From Onthophagus taurus (taxonomy: Eukaryota; Arthropoda; Insecta; Coleoptera; Scarabaeidae), in the NCBI RefSeq assembly GCF_036711975.1, contig NC_091976.1, positions 23,002,001-23,066,000 on the forward strand: a stretch of DNA of 64,000 bases. The letters are read 5' to 3'. This document shows, piece after piece, positions 12,817-26,270 of this stretch. The translations under genes were made by a program, and so were the position numbers. Within the stretch, counting starts at the first letter, position 1. The number at the start of each line of letters is the position of its first letter. The notes under the pieces are model-generated. The model was not told the DNA's origin. It saw only the letters and a program-made list of their open reading frames with translations, and did not search any database.

Positions 12817-13477
12817 ATGGTAAAATAACATTTTTATTATTTATTTATTAATAAAACTTAATTTATAGGGTAAAGCAAAGAAAACACGAAAAATCGTTGA
12901 AAAGCGATACGCCCAGATGAAAAAAATGATTAGTTTAAGCGATCCGCGAATAAAAGCGTCTCAAAGGGCCGCACCGCGGCGAAAAAAACCGGAAGATCCC
13001 CAAGAAATGAAAGTACACAACGCCCCACAAGTTAGTTCTGCTTTATTCTTCCAATATAACACCCAACTAGGCCCGCCTTATCATATATTAATTGATACAA
13101 ATTTTATAAATTTCTCAATCAAAAACAAATTGGATATTATTCAAAATATGATGGACTGTTTGTATGCAAAATGTATTCCGTATATAACAGATTGCGTTTT
13201 GGCCGAATTGGAAAAGTTAGGTCAGCGGTACAAGGTTGCTTTAAGAATTATAAAGGATCCTCGATTTCAAAGGATTGCTTGTGTTCATAAAGGAACGTAC
13301 GCCGATGATTGTTTGGTGCAAAGAGTTACTCAACATAAGTGTTATATTGTTGCAACTAATGATAAAGATTTGAAGAGGAGAATTAGAAAAATTCCAGGCG
13401 TACCTATTATGTATGTTGCTCAACATCGATATACAATTGAGAGGATGCCAGATGCTTATGGGGCACCAAAAACATAA
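12817..13477 (+). CDS. FCF1: rRNA-processing protein FCF1 (PIN domain)
   Basis: Nucleolar small-subunit processome factor needed for early pre-rRNA cleavages. Exon 1 contributes only the ATG (12817-12819). A 49-bp intron (GTAAAA...TTATAG) follows, and exon 2 is 12869-13477, giving 203 residues against 198 in human. The sequence begins GKAKKTRK after the splice, then a basic N-terminus. The PIN domain shows [59 protein letters not shown] and IPGVPIMYV. The acidic PIN residues (D of LIDTNF, E of LAELE, D of YADD and ATND) are present. It ends [11 protein letters not shown], as in the family. An AATAAA lies at 13506. The ATG-only first exon is present in three tandem copies upstream, so two further ATG exons could splice to the same acceptor. 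Confidence 0.95.
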
Positions 13478-14267
13478 GACTAGTTATTTTGATAAGGTAT
13501 ATTTTAATAAATACAATACATTTTGAAATAAATATTTAAGTGATTTTTTTTATTTCAATTGGAGACCAATTTAAAAATTAAAAACAGTGATTGCACTTTG
13601 TACTAAGTAAAAAAACACGAAGAAAAAAATGTGAATATGTATATATATATAAAAAGTTTTTAAGAAGATTAATTAATAAACTAGTGGTGACTTTGGAGGT
13701 TATAAAAGTTAAAAAAGTCGTTTTTTTAATCTACTTTTCTATAAGAACAATAAAAGATTAAATAATTAAGTCTACTTTTGATATGGCAGTGAAAAATAAT
13801 GAATATCATACTAGAATACGTGCGCAATTTAAACAAATTTTCGCGATATGCACCTTTATATATGAAAATATTACAAGAAAATAAAAAAACGGTCCAATCA
13901 CCTAACAAATAAATAATAAAAGATACAAAACAAACATTTTCATCTCATATTTTCAATTCGTATTTCATCTAAACTTCTATGCATAAGTACACAAAAATGG
14001 CATAACGTTACAATAAACTATTATAACTATTTATATATTTATATTTTCTAATATATATATTTTATTTATATATTTACTTCCTATATGCAACAATATCAGA
14101 CTTGCAAATCAAAAAAAAAAACCCTATTTATATACGATTTATACGAATTTAACTAAATCCTAACATCACTTGGGGGCTTGGTTTCTTATTATTCATTTTC
14201 TTGATATGGTTTTGAAAAATCGATTACTCGAATATCACTACTAATAACAAAAAAAAAAGAAAATCTA
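13478..14267. other. Intergenic gap between convergent FCF1 and RASSF8
   Basis: AT-rich 790 bp holding the two 3' UTRs and a FCF1 poly(A) signal at 13506. I see no further gene. Confidence 0.6.
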
Positions 14268-17200
14268 CTACACCCAAACACCGTGGGGATTTTTATTAGT
14301 CGGGACAGCATTTTCCAATTGTCTCGGCGAACCGATCATTTTCCTCGTACTTCCGACTTTATTTGGACCTTCAAAAATATGTTTTAATTCTTCCGGCGGC
14401 GCAATACTCAAACTTTGCAAATTAGCCTCTTTCATTTCCGTTACTAAATGCTCAACTTGTTTCTTTTTTTCCACAATAGCACCTTCTAAACTTGCCACCT
14501 AAAACGATTAAATTTTTTTATTTATAAAATTGGTTTTAATAACAATTAGTTTTTTACCTCTTTTTTAAGAGCTTCAGCTGTGAGATGATGTAATTCAGTT
14601 CCTTGTTTCGCCAAATCAATGTCGTGTTGTAACCGTTCCATTTCTGCTAATAAATTCATTTCCATTTGTTTTCTGGACTCGTTTCGACGACTTTGGGCGC
14701 GTTGTTCCATTTGTAATTCGTCCATTACCAATCTAAAAATTGATTTTAAGTTATTCTTTTATTACAACAAAACTAATTAATTAAAAATGTTAATCAATAT
14801 TTTTTAGTTTGAAATTAATTGAATTAATTTCAATTATCATAAATTCGATTAACATACCTTATTTTATTTTTACATTGCAATAATTCCGTTTCGCAATTTG
14901 CAAGTTTCGATCTCAACAATGTTATCTCCGATTTCAAAGTTTTTTCTTGTTGCTTAACAATTTCCGCTTCTTCTTCAACGTAACTCAAAGCTTGTATTTG
15001 TTCGGCGTTAATCCTACTTGCATTACTCATTGTAACTAATTCCTGGGCGATAAAATCTAGTTGAAATTGTTTTTCACGTTCTTTACCTTCCCAAAATAAA
15101 ATTTCCGCGTCATACTACAACAATAATAAAATTACATTTTTAAAAAGTTTATATTTTATGCACCACTTAGGTTCAGAATCAAATTTTATATGTAATACAG
15201 TATAATCTCGATATAACGAACCTTGTTAGAATCGACTTTGGTTTAGCCATTTTAAGAGACTAAACTCAAATGATTCTAGTTCTAGGTCTACTGTTAGTTC
15301 TAGTGCTTCAATTCCTATTGATGGAGGTGAGAGCAAAAGTGTTAGAGAGCGATGTGTAAAGGGTAAAATTAGCTACAACTTTTGTTGTAAAAGTTTTTCT
15401 GTATCATGCTTGGAATATCGTTTTTGTTTTATGAGCAACTTGTGAAACTACGAATTCTTCCAATTTTCATATTTTTCTCAACATTGATGCAGCTAAGAGC
15501 AAAAGTGTTAGAGAGGAATATGTAAAGGGTAAAATTAGCTACAACTTTTGTTGTAAAAGTTTTTCTGTATCATGCTTGGAATAGGTTTTTTTTTATTAGC
15601 AACTTGTGAAATTATGAATTCTTCCAATTTTCATATTTTCGAATTTTTCTCAACATTGATACAGCTGAGAGCAAAAGTGTTAGAGAGCAATGTGTAAAGG
15701 CTAAAATTAGCTACAACTTTTGTTGCAAAAGTTTTTCTGTATCATGCTTGGAATAGGTTTTTTTTTCATTGTGAAATTACGAATTCTTCCAATCTTTATA
15801 TTTTCGAATTTTTCTCAACATTGATGCAGCTGACAGTAAAAGTGTTAGATAGCAATGTGTAAAGGATAAAATTAGCTACAACTTTTGTTGTAAAAGTTTT
15901 TCTGTATCCTGCTTGGAATATCGTTTTTTTTTCATTAGCTACTTGTAAAATTACGAATTCTTCCAATTTTCATATTTTCGAACTTTTCTCAACATTAATG
16001 CAGCTGAGAGCAAAAGTGTTAGATAGCAATATGTAAAGGATAAAATTAGCTACAACTTTTGTTGTAAAAGTTTTTCTGTATCATGCTTGGAATATCGTTT
16101 TTTTTCATTGTGAAATTACGAATTCTTCCAATTTTCATATTTTCGAACTTTTCTCAACATTGATGCAGCTGAGAGCAAAAGTGTTAGATAGCAATATGTA
16201 AAGGATAAAATTAGCTACAACTTTTGTTGTAAAAGTTTTTCTGTATCATGCTTGGAATATCGTTTTTTTTCATTGTGAAATTACGAATTCTTTCAATTTT
16301 CATATTTTCAAAATTTTCTCAACATTGATGCAGCTGAGAGCAAAAGTGTTAGACAGCAATGTGTAAAGGGTAAAATTAGCTACAACTTTTGTTGTAAAAG
16401 TTTTTCTGTATCATGCTTGGAATAGGTTTTTTTTATTAGCAACTTGTAAAATTACGAATTCTTCCAACTTTCATATTTTCGAATTTGTCTCAACATTAAT
16501 GCAGCTGAGAGCAAAAGTGTTAGACAGCAATGTGTAAAGGGTGAAATTAGCTACAACTTTTGTTATAAAAGTGTTTCTGTATCATGCTTGGAAAATCGTT
16601 TTATTTCATTGTAAAATTACTAATTCTTCCAATTTTCATATTTTCGAACTTTTCTCAACATTGATGCAGCTGAGAGCAAAAGTGTTAGACAGCAATGTGT
16701 AAAGGGTAAAATTAACTATAACTTTTGTTGTAAAAGTTTTTCTGTATCATGCTTGGAATATTGTTTTTTTTTTTCATTGTGAAATTACGAATTCTTCCAA
16801 TTTTCATATTTTCGATTTTTTCTCAATATTGATGCAGCTGAGAGCAAAAGTGTTAGACAGCAATGTGTAAAGGGTAAGATTAGCTACAACTTTTGTTATA
16901 AAAGTTTTTCTGTATCATGCTCAGAATACCATTTTTTTCCATTAACCAATTGTGAAACTATGAATTCTTCCAATTTTCACATTTTTCTTGACGTTGATGA
17001 ATCTGAGAGCAAAAGTGATACAGAGCAATGTGTAAAGGGTAAAATTTGCTACAACTTTTGTTATAAAAGTTTTTCTGTATCATGCTCAGAATACCATTTT
17101 TTTTCCATTAACCAATTGTGAAACTATGAATTCTTCCAATTTTCATATTTTTCTTGACATTGATGAATCTGAGAGCAAAAGTGATACAGAGCAATGTGTA

Positions 17201-18439
17201 AAGGGTGAAATTTGCTACAACTTTTGTTCTAAAAGTTTTTCTGTATCAATTTTTATTAAAATTTTTCCCTTCCACATTTCAATCCACTATATCGAAGTGT
17301 TACTGTACTTACAACTTCAATTAATCATTAATCTTACCTTTGTGAGATCAGCTTGTTGAGAAGATAACTTTTCTCTTTGATAATTTACCAAAGACACCAA
17401 CTCGCGATATTGAGCGTTATAATGAACGCTTTCTTCGTTTTTATTGAGTTTATTCTTATCCAATTTATTGCATTCTTGTAAAATATTACGAAGCTTTTCG
17501 CTGTTTACGGATGAGGTAGGCGGTGGGGGATCTCTGTAAGGTGGTGGAGCCGGTGGATCTTTATAAGGGGGCGCAATGCGTTGACTAGGAGAATCGGACA
17601 CGGAATCCGAATCACACTGGCTTCCACCCTTTTTCGGGGAGCTGTATTCGCGAACTTCTAACGGATTAGAACGAGCCTGTGGTATACCTTTCACTATCCC
17701 CACATTGTCAAGATTTGACTGATAATTAGTACTAATAACAAAAAATATAAAATTAAGATAAATGTGTACTCAAAATTTATACATTCTTACCTGATTAATT
17801 TTTGTAAATCTTTGTTTTGTTTCTCAATGGTGTTATCAACAATTATATTTGGTGCTGTTGGTGGTGGTGTTATTGGAATTGCACTTTTTGTTGATTTTGT
17901 ATTATTAAATTGAGATTTTGAACTTTCATTCCAATGTAATATAAATTGTACATCGTTTGAATATTCACCCCATTTCATTAAAATCTATAAAATAATATCA
18001 AACTTATTTCAAATTTCATAAATTAAAAATGATTCATATTAAAAGAACTTAAAATTGTTTCTCAAAATGCTTAGATAAAACTTGTTACAATGAGTTCATT
18101 CATACAAAAATGATGAATAAGTCGCATACAACCTAAATCAACTCAAACAAGATAAGAATATTTAACCAAAACAAAACTTGAAATAAAACTTATATTACCT
18201 TAAGTGGATTTTCATGTGGAGCTAGCTGCCTTTCATTATTTCTCCACCTTTCAATTAATGTAAACCTTCCAGATTTGCCAGTAGCATGGGCCAATGCAAA
18301 AACGACGTCCTAAAAATTTAAAAGCATGATAAAATCTTAAAAATGCCTATTTTCTTGTTGAAATTACCTGACATGTTGTGCTATCCGTAACCCCACAAAC
18401 GATGCGTTGTATCCCTTCGACCCAAACCTTAAGTTCCAT
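14268..18439 (-). CDS. RASSF8: Ras association domain-containing protein 8 (RASSF8)
   Basis: N-terminal RASSF protein linked in flies to junctional integrity and growth control. Minus-strand exons: 18439-18368, 18309-18199, 17984-17791, 17731-17338, 15114-14858, 14732-14558, 14498-14268, all frame-consistent, 477 residues. Residues 1 to about 80 form the Ras-association ubiquitin fold ([63 protein letters not shown]). The middle is proline-rich with one PPxY (PPPYRDP). From about residue 250 to 440 there are coiled coils ([52 protein letters not shown]). It ends [15 protein letters not shown], matching the conserved RASSF7/8 tail. Exon 4 needs the upstream acceptor at 17733/17732; the nearer AG puts the frame out. 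The 2.2 kb intron 4 carries a repeat-filled transposon. Confidence 0.93.
15198..17305. mobile_element. Tigger/pogo-like non-autonomous element carrying 12 tandem repeats
   Basis: Left end TA|CAGTATAATCTCGATATAA and right end inverted CAGTAACACTTCGATATAG, with TA on both sides (15196-15197 and 17306-17307). These ends resemble pogo/Tigger termini. Between 15300 and 17240 a unit of about 167 bp recurs 12 times, each with GCAAAAGTGTTAG and TAGCTACAACTTTTGTTGTAA. No transposase is seen. A scrap of the palindromic repeat sits at 15235-15310. It lies wholly inside RASSF8 intron 4. Confidence 0.65.
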
Positions 18440-20155
<1,716 letters not shown>

Positions 20156-20479
20156 GCCCATCAAAGCAAGGAAACAGTGATGATCGAATATAAAACAGTG
20201 TGCTCCATTTGTTGATGATTGTAAATTTGGTTGAAATGAAGTACATTCTTTTTTTGTATAAGATAGGGTTAATATGTTGTACTTAAGTAAAGGTGAAGTG
20301 ATCCAATATTAATAAAAAACCAAATATTTTTAATAATCTGTATAAATTTATAACCTAAAAAGCCATTAGATCTATTTCTGAGTATAACAAGGTGTGTTGT
20401 ATCTACTCATGATACATTACAAGTTGATTTTCCACCTCAAATTTTCATTTTATTATTAATTGACAACGTTAATAATTTA

Positions 20480-21545
20480 ATAATGTAATATCTCTCAGAT
20501 TGTATTTAGGATACATTTGAAACACATTAAGCTCTTTCTAAACATTGAAATGTGTTTCTTTTCTAAAATAAGTCAAAAAGTTGTTAAAAAATTATGACAG
20601 GTACATATTTGAGGTTATGTTTAAAAGTGTATTAAATCTCTTTTATTTACAACCTTATATATTGTTTATTATTATATTCCGCACATTGTATTTAGGATAC
20701 ATTTGAAACACATTAAGCTCTTTCGAAACATTGGAATGTGTGTCTTCTAAAATAAAACGAAAAGTGGTTAAAAAATTATGACAGGTACATATTTGAGGTT
20801 ATGTTTAAAAGTGTATTAAATCTTTTCTATTTACAACCTTATAATATATTGTTTATTATTATATCCCTCACATTCTATTTAGGATACATTTGAAACACAT
20901 CAAGCTCTTTCTAAACATTGAAATGTGTTTTTTTTTCTAAAATAAAACTACAAGTGGTTAAAAAATTATGACAGATACCTATTTGAGGTTATGTTTAAAA
21001 GTATATTAAATCTTTTTTATTTACAATCTTATATCCCTCGCATTGTATTTAGGATACATTTGAAACAAATTAAGCTCTTTCTAAACATTGAAATGTGTTT
21101 CTTTTCTAAAATAAAACTAAAAGTGGTTAAAAAATTATGACAGGTACCTATTTGAGGTTATGTTTAAAAGTGTATTAAATCTTTTTTATTTACAACCTTA
21201 TATCCCTCACATTGTATTTAGGATACATTTGAAACACATTAAGCTCTTTCTAAACATTGAAATGTGTTTCTTTTCTAAAATAAAACTAAAAGTGGTTAAA
21301 AAATTATGACAGGTACCTATTTGAGGTTATGTTTAAAAATGTATTAAATCTTTTCTATTTACAACGTTATACATATATTGTTTATTATTATGTCCCTCAC
21401 ATTGTATTTAGGATACATTTGAAACACATTAAGCTCTTTCTAAACATTGAAATGTGTTTCTTTTCTAAAATAAATCTGTCATTAAAAAATTATGACTTAA
21501 ATTATGAGGCTATGTTTAAAACTTAAATCTTTTTTATTTACAACC
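20480..21545. repeat. Tandem array downstream of thymidylate synthase, 165-190 bp x about 6
   Basis: Six units carry ATTTAGGATACATTTGAAAC, TCTAAACATTGAAATGTGTT and AAAATTATGACAGG, with periods of about 165 to 195 bp. The array fills the gap between the convergent Ts and DnaJ genes. Small open frames in it are by-products. Confidence 0.8.
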
Positions 21546-21562
21546 TTTTAATTACATTAATA

Positions 21563-22473
21563 TCACAGTTCTGCATTGTTAATATGATTTTGTTCTTCCC
21601 ATCGTTTCTGTAATCTTTCTAATTGTACTTTGTTTCCATTTCGTTCAGCTTCCTCTTGCAATTCTTTTAATATCGCTTCGTTTTCAGCAGATACTTTTAT
21701 TAACTTGTCTCGTTTTAACGTTACAGATGCACTAAAAATTACTTGTTAAATTTTAGGTCTTAAATATAAAATAAACGTTACTTTATTGCGATAACTTGAA
21801 GAACAACTCCGATTAAAGTAACCAAAAGACAAATTAGAACAATAACAACATTTGGAAGTTTTTTTAATCCTTTAATACCATAGTATGGTTTAGTTTCGTA
21901 ATATTTGTCTTGGGATTTATCACGATTATGCCAAAAGATTGGGTCATCAAATGGAGTTCTAAAAATGATTTTAAATAAAATTGTTTAGTTAATTTATTAT
22001 GTACCTTTGTGAAACAGGGTTGTAGTATTGTCCTGTTGCTTCATCTTTTGTAACAATCATTCCTAAATCGTAACTTCTCCTTAAATTTGGTTTACTTAAA
22101 ATGTTGTAAGCTTCAACAATTCGTACAAATTTTTTGTTGGAATCTGGAGATTTGTTTGCATCCGGATGATACTAATTAATAAAATCAAATTAAAATTTAA
22201 ATAAACGGTGATGTTCGATTTACTTGTTTCGATAGTTTAATAAAAGCATCTTTAATCTCTCTGTTGGAACAATCCCTTTTCACTTTTAATACGTCGTAAT
22301 GACTCTGGTGCCTGTTTCTGGACAAAAACGTTTAAAAAACACCCAGTTTTTTTATTTTTATTCATTATCACACGTTTTATTTGCATTCTTTTCACTTGCC
22401 TGGTAACTGTCGAAAATTGAAAACGTTTAGTTGTTAACAATGCCCATTTTGCACTAAATAATTTTGCCTGCAT
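21563..22473 (-). CDS. J-domain membrane protein, DnaJ-60/DNAJC4-like
   Basis: HSP70 co-chaperone. Minus-strand exons: 22473-22400, 22317-22224, 22171-22005, 21958-21782, 21731-21563, giving 226 residues against about 220-240 in the family. The N-terminus (MQAKLFSAKWALLTTKRFQF) is basic and lacks acids, like a mitochondrial leader. The J domain follows (HYDVLKVKRDCSNREIKDAF, then the HPD loop YHPDANKS and FVRIVEAYNILS). A single hydrophobic segment PNVVIVLICLLVTLIGVVLQ and a charged coiled tail (AILKELQEEAERNGNKVQLE) complete it. Intron 1 has a GC donor (ACCAG|GCAAGT) and is needed: without it the J domain is out of frame with the only upstream ATG. A poly(A) signal (minus) lies at about 21537. 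Membrane location is inferred from the segment; mitochondrial placement is inferred from the leader. Confidence 0.85.
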
Positions 22474-22747
22474 TTTATTCTTTCCCAAAACCAAATTATC
22501 ACGTCATTTTGGCTACAAAGTTGGTTTATTTACGTCATTTTATGGTTGACATTGTATAATTTGATGTGTATTTGGTTGCATATGTATTTTTTAAATTTAG
22601 TTATTTGTAATATTTTTAATAATTGTCATTCTTTCTATGTAAGTAGAAAGAATGCAATAACTCAAAGTCTCATTAAGCATGTAAATACAAAAAAAACAAT
22701 GTATGTATTTATTTTATTTTATAAATTTAATCTAACACCTAAAAGAT

Positions 22748-23414
22748 ATGTTAACTGTAGAAGAAAGTTTTAATTCCAATTCAAATCTTTTAACTAGGAT
22801 AATTAAGAAAGATGAAATTAAACGTTGCTTAGATTTTTTGGAAAAGAATTTTTACACAGACGAACCGGTCAGTAAATATTTAGAAGTTCTGAGTAGTCTT
22901 GAATCATTGGAATATTTTCGAAATTTTGATAATCACTACATGGAACAAGATGTTTTGATAATTATGTTGAATGGACCAGAAATTGTGGGAATCTGTGGTA
23001 ACCATATCATTAAAAAAGGATTTGATGTTGAAATGAAACCAGTTCACCTACCTACAAATACAAATAATTTAGAAATTATATACGAGAAAAAATTGGTATT
23101 TTTGATAATTACCCAAATTTGGAAGCATATTTTAGGATAAGTGTTTGTTTTCTGGCTAAAAATTATCCAAAACAACGATTTGCAACACATTTAATAAGAG
23201 CATCAATTGATTGTTTAGGCTTTTAGCTGAAAAGTTGAACTATAAATTAATCATTTCTCAATGCAATAATTTTCATGCCAATAAAATGTTATTGGAGTTG
23301 GATTTTAACATTATTTATAAACAGAAATATAAAAATTATAAAGTTAATGGAGAAATCATTATTAATCCAGAATATCCTCATGAATATGTAACATTTTATG
23401 CACTTTTTATCTAA
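22748..23414 (+). pseudogene. aaNAT-like GNAT gene A, frameshifted
   Basis: An open frame from ATG 22748 encodes the front of an insect aaNAT-like acetyltransferase (FLEKNFYTDEPVS with the catalytic-type Glu; MLNGPEIVGICGNHIIKK). Near 23075-23095 similarity jumps one frame (GIFDNYPNLEAYFR, AKNYPKQRFATHLIRASID). Near 23205-23220 it jumps again to LLAEKLNYKLIISQCNNFHANKMLLELDF, ending at 23414. The acetyl-CoA loop is degenerate (PKQRFA where RGQGIA is expected). The phase-2 intron shared by C, E, G and AANAT1 is absent. It is best read as a recent pseudogene; assembly error at two places is the alternative. The start lies 275 bp from the divergent DnaJ gene. Confidence 0.75.
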
Positions 23415-24139
23415 ATGTTAATCATAATATTTATAGCAATAACTTGTAATACTTTGTGCATGAGTTGTTTAAGAAGTACAAGTTAATATACACTCTTTAC
23501 TTATTTTAATAGCTTCACTTCACAATAAGAATACTTCTTCCTCTTCAACGAACCATCTTATATCAAAAACCATTGCCTCATAATTACCAAACTAGGGCTC
23601 TTAATTGAAACAATATTATGATGTGAATTATAATAAATCATGTAAATCACATTTAAAAAATCTAAATTGCTATTAATACTAATGTTTCTGTAGATTCAAC
23701 TCTTCGATTTATGTTTCTATAACCCCAAATTTTTTGACAGCTTTTATTAAAATTTATTGAATTCTATTTAAAACTGTTAAATTCGAATAAAATCTTAAAA
23801 AACATGTTGCTTTTTATTAGATTTCAATTAATTCTTGTATATTTTAAAGTACTTTTTAGTTAAAAACACAATTGAGTTTGTTAATTCGATCTCATTTATT
23901 ATTAGTTAGAATTTCTTGAAAATCCACATTTTTCCTAAAACAAAGTTTAGTGGTGATCAATTTATTCAATTTTTATTAATAATTATAGTTTAAATTAATA
24001 AAATCATAAATTGATACGTTCAAAAACTTATGTTTTTCCTTTAATTTCTTCTTTTGATCAACCCCTTATATTTTCTTGACCAATTAGAGATAGGGATTCA
24101 AATCGAAAACAAAAAATGATCAAAGTAGGCGATGGTAGT
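23415..24139. other. Gap after GNAT A, nothing recognised
   Basis: AT-rich sequence with no gene, repeat or transposon signature that I can support. Confidence 0.5.
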
Positions 24140-24140
24140 C

Positions 24141-24403
24141 TATATAAAGGCTCGCATTTTTGGAAGAAAGAACACTTGTTTTTTCGTCAACAAATAGTGC
24201 ACGTCAGTTAATTTTTAACTTAACCTTAAACAAACGGGTGATTTTCAAGTCGTATCTAGTTAATCAAAAAAAGACTCGCGAAGTGTCTATTTCAAGATTC
24301 AATTAATGAAATTGGATGGAGTGAACATTATTATGGTTCCCCTAGATGTTACTTGTGCGGCTTGTTCACGAGTGTTGAAATTACACAAAGTTCGCGGTTT
24401 ACG
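24141..24403 (+). promoter_or_regulatory. Orphan promoter-like segment with possible first exon
   Basis: TATATAAAGG at 24141 is followed by an initiator-like TCAGTT at 24203. An ATG at 24306 opens 32 codons (MKLDGVNIIMVPLDVTCAAC and on) that run to a good donor, ACG|GTACGT at 24404. No downstream exon of a known family was found before the piggyBac remnant. It could be the surviving 5' end of a lost gene. A scrap of the palindromic repeat lies at 24660-24720. Confidence 0.3.
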
Positions 24404-25099
24404 GTACGTACTGTTCTTTGAAAATGTTTGATGGTGATAGTGATACCATATCGTGTAATATACCAAGAAAATGGAAGAGAAAGGTACATCACTTTAGAAA
24501 AGTTGTTAAAAAACGCAGATGATTAGATTGGTTATTGCCAGCAGAAGGTAAGATATAATAATAATATTAGTAATGATAAAAATGAATCCTTCGAGTTTTA
24601 TTATTTACTTTTTTATGTTGAATCCATACAACTTAGCTTACTTAGATCATAAGCTCAGATATTTGTGGAAGAACTAAAACTAGAACCAAGACAAGCACTA
24701 GAACTAACACTAGACCTAGTCTCTTAACTCTTACCGCCGCAGTGGTACAAAAAATAAACCACCTAAATTTTGACCTAACTGACGCAGTGGTGTATAATGT
24801 AGACCACCAATTCGTAATTATTTTCCTACTTTCGTAGCCGCAAAAAATTTAAACCACCATCGTTGTATCGTACGTTAGTGCATTGTAAATTACTAATTAC
24901 GGCATTATTATATGCAGAAACTTATTTAGCTCATAGCTGGTGTATATAGTTCGTCAAAAATCATCTTTTATTTGTTTTTTTTATATGAAACAGTGTTACA
25001 TCAGTTCAGGTAAGTTGAATATATTGTTTTACAAATATATATTTTTGATAAGCAGTAATTATTTTGATTATCTGGTTGAATATTTGTACCACCGAATGT

Positions 25100-26270
25100 C
25101 TACAAATGTATTTGTCTGCAGGAAATGTCAGGCAATGACGATCTATCATTTCGTCTTAGTAGGAATGACTCGAGAGGAACTTGAGAGAAAGAGAGAGAAA
25201 GACCTATACGCTTATTCTTTGCCGTTTGGTGACGCGTCAGATTTAGGGGATATAGATGTAGATATAACAAATATTAATATATTTATTCCAGTGACTGACA
25301 GTGAACTGATTCAGATGACAACAAACCTTTATCTGTACGTACATCAAGCAAGAATTGAAAAAAAAACTACAGTTATCCAGCCACCTATTAGGGGTAAAAC
25401 GGAAAGATTTTCTTCTCCTCACCCTTGCGGTGAAATCAGAGGTTCTCAAATCTATATTCTCTGTTTTAACTATTTTTCGACGAAAATTTTATAAATCATA
25501 TAGTTTTTCAAACAAACTTTTATGCCGAGAACAAATACCTACTAGAAAACATTACAGGAGAACGACGTGCAAAGAAATAAATGCCTTTTTAGGAATAAAT
25601 TTGCTTATGGGGATCAAGCATTTACCAAGTTATACAGATTATTGGTTCAGTGCACCAGACTTACATGATTTTTACGTTAGTTCCCTTATGACACAAAAAA
25701 AATTTGGTTGGTTTTTAGGACATTTGCAATAGTGATTCGGAATATTTTGATCGTCTCTATAAAGTACGGCCATTGTTAAATCATTTAGAAAAAGTCTTTA
25801 AATATTGTCTTTTATCAGTGAAGTATTAACCTTGAGGAGTTGATGATTAAATTTAAAGGTAAAAGTGTGCTAAAAAAATATATGCCCAAGAAACCCATAA
25901 AAAGGGATGCTCTGCGATAAGTCGGGATACTGTTTGAAATTCGACATTTATACTGGAAATTCCCAGGATCAACTTATGGGACAAAGCCTTGGTTCTAGGG
26001 TTGTGAATAGGCTTCAAAGCAGCTTCAAAGAGGTGCATTCGATTGGTACACAAGTGATACAAAACTATTTGCAGTGAAATGGAAACATAAAAAGGTCCGT
26101 ACACTATTTGCCTGATAGATTAACGGCAAATGATTTCAGGAGGGCTGTTGTAGGTCCGATCTTGTAGGCGCAGTTTTAGTATCTAATTCCAAAAGGACTA
26201 AGGAATCACGACCACTAATACATTAAAAAATCAAAGCCGTTTATACCACAGAGTGTGCGATTAAACTTTG
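25100..26270 (+). pseudogene. piggyBac-family transposase remnant B
   Basis: Open stretches 25150-25494 and 25400-25732 read NKLLCREQIPTRKHYR, EINAFLGINLLMGIKHLPSY and DYWFSAPDLHDFYVSSLMTQ, followed by broken IKFKGKSVLKKYMPKKPIKR and GQSLGSRVVNRL. These are ordered blocks of a piggyBac transposase spread over several frames with stops. I could not fix both termini; the left could be near the TTAA at about 24725. Non-functional. Confidence 0.75.

Noticed and set aside
15300-17240. Array considered as a multi-copy small RNA gene cluster
   Set aside because: No conserved fold of a known RNA and no promoter elements per unit; it sits inside transposon ends.
20480-21545. Possible CRISPR-like repeat pattern
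   Set aside because: Units are 165-190 bp head-to-tail with no short repeat/unique spacer structure, and the genome is an insect; ordinary minisatellite.
22252-22494. 80-codon continuous frame as a separate small gene
   Set aside because: Its front is the leader of the DnaJ gene and the rest is the GC-AG intron plus J-domain DNA read out of frame.
24940-25150. Front of the long open frame before piggyBac B
   Set aside because: Hydrophobic, low-complexity reading without piggyBac similarity; probably read-through of non-coding element sequence.
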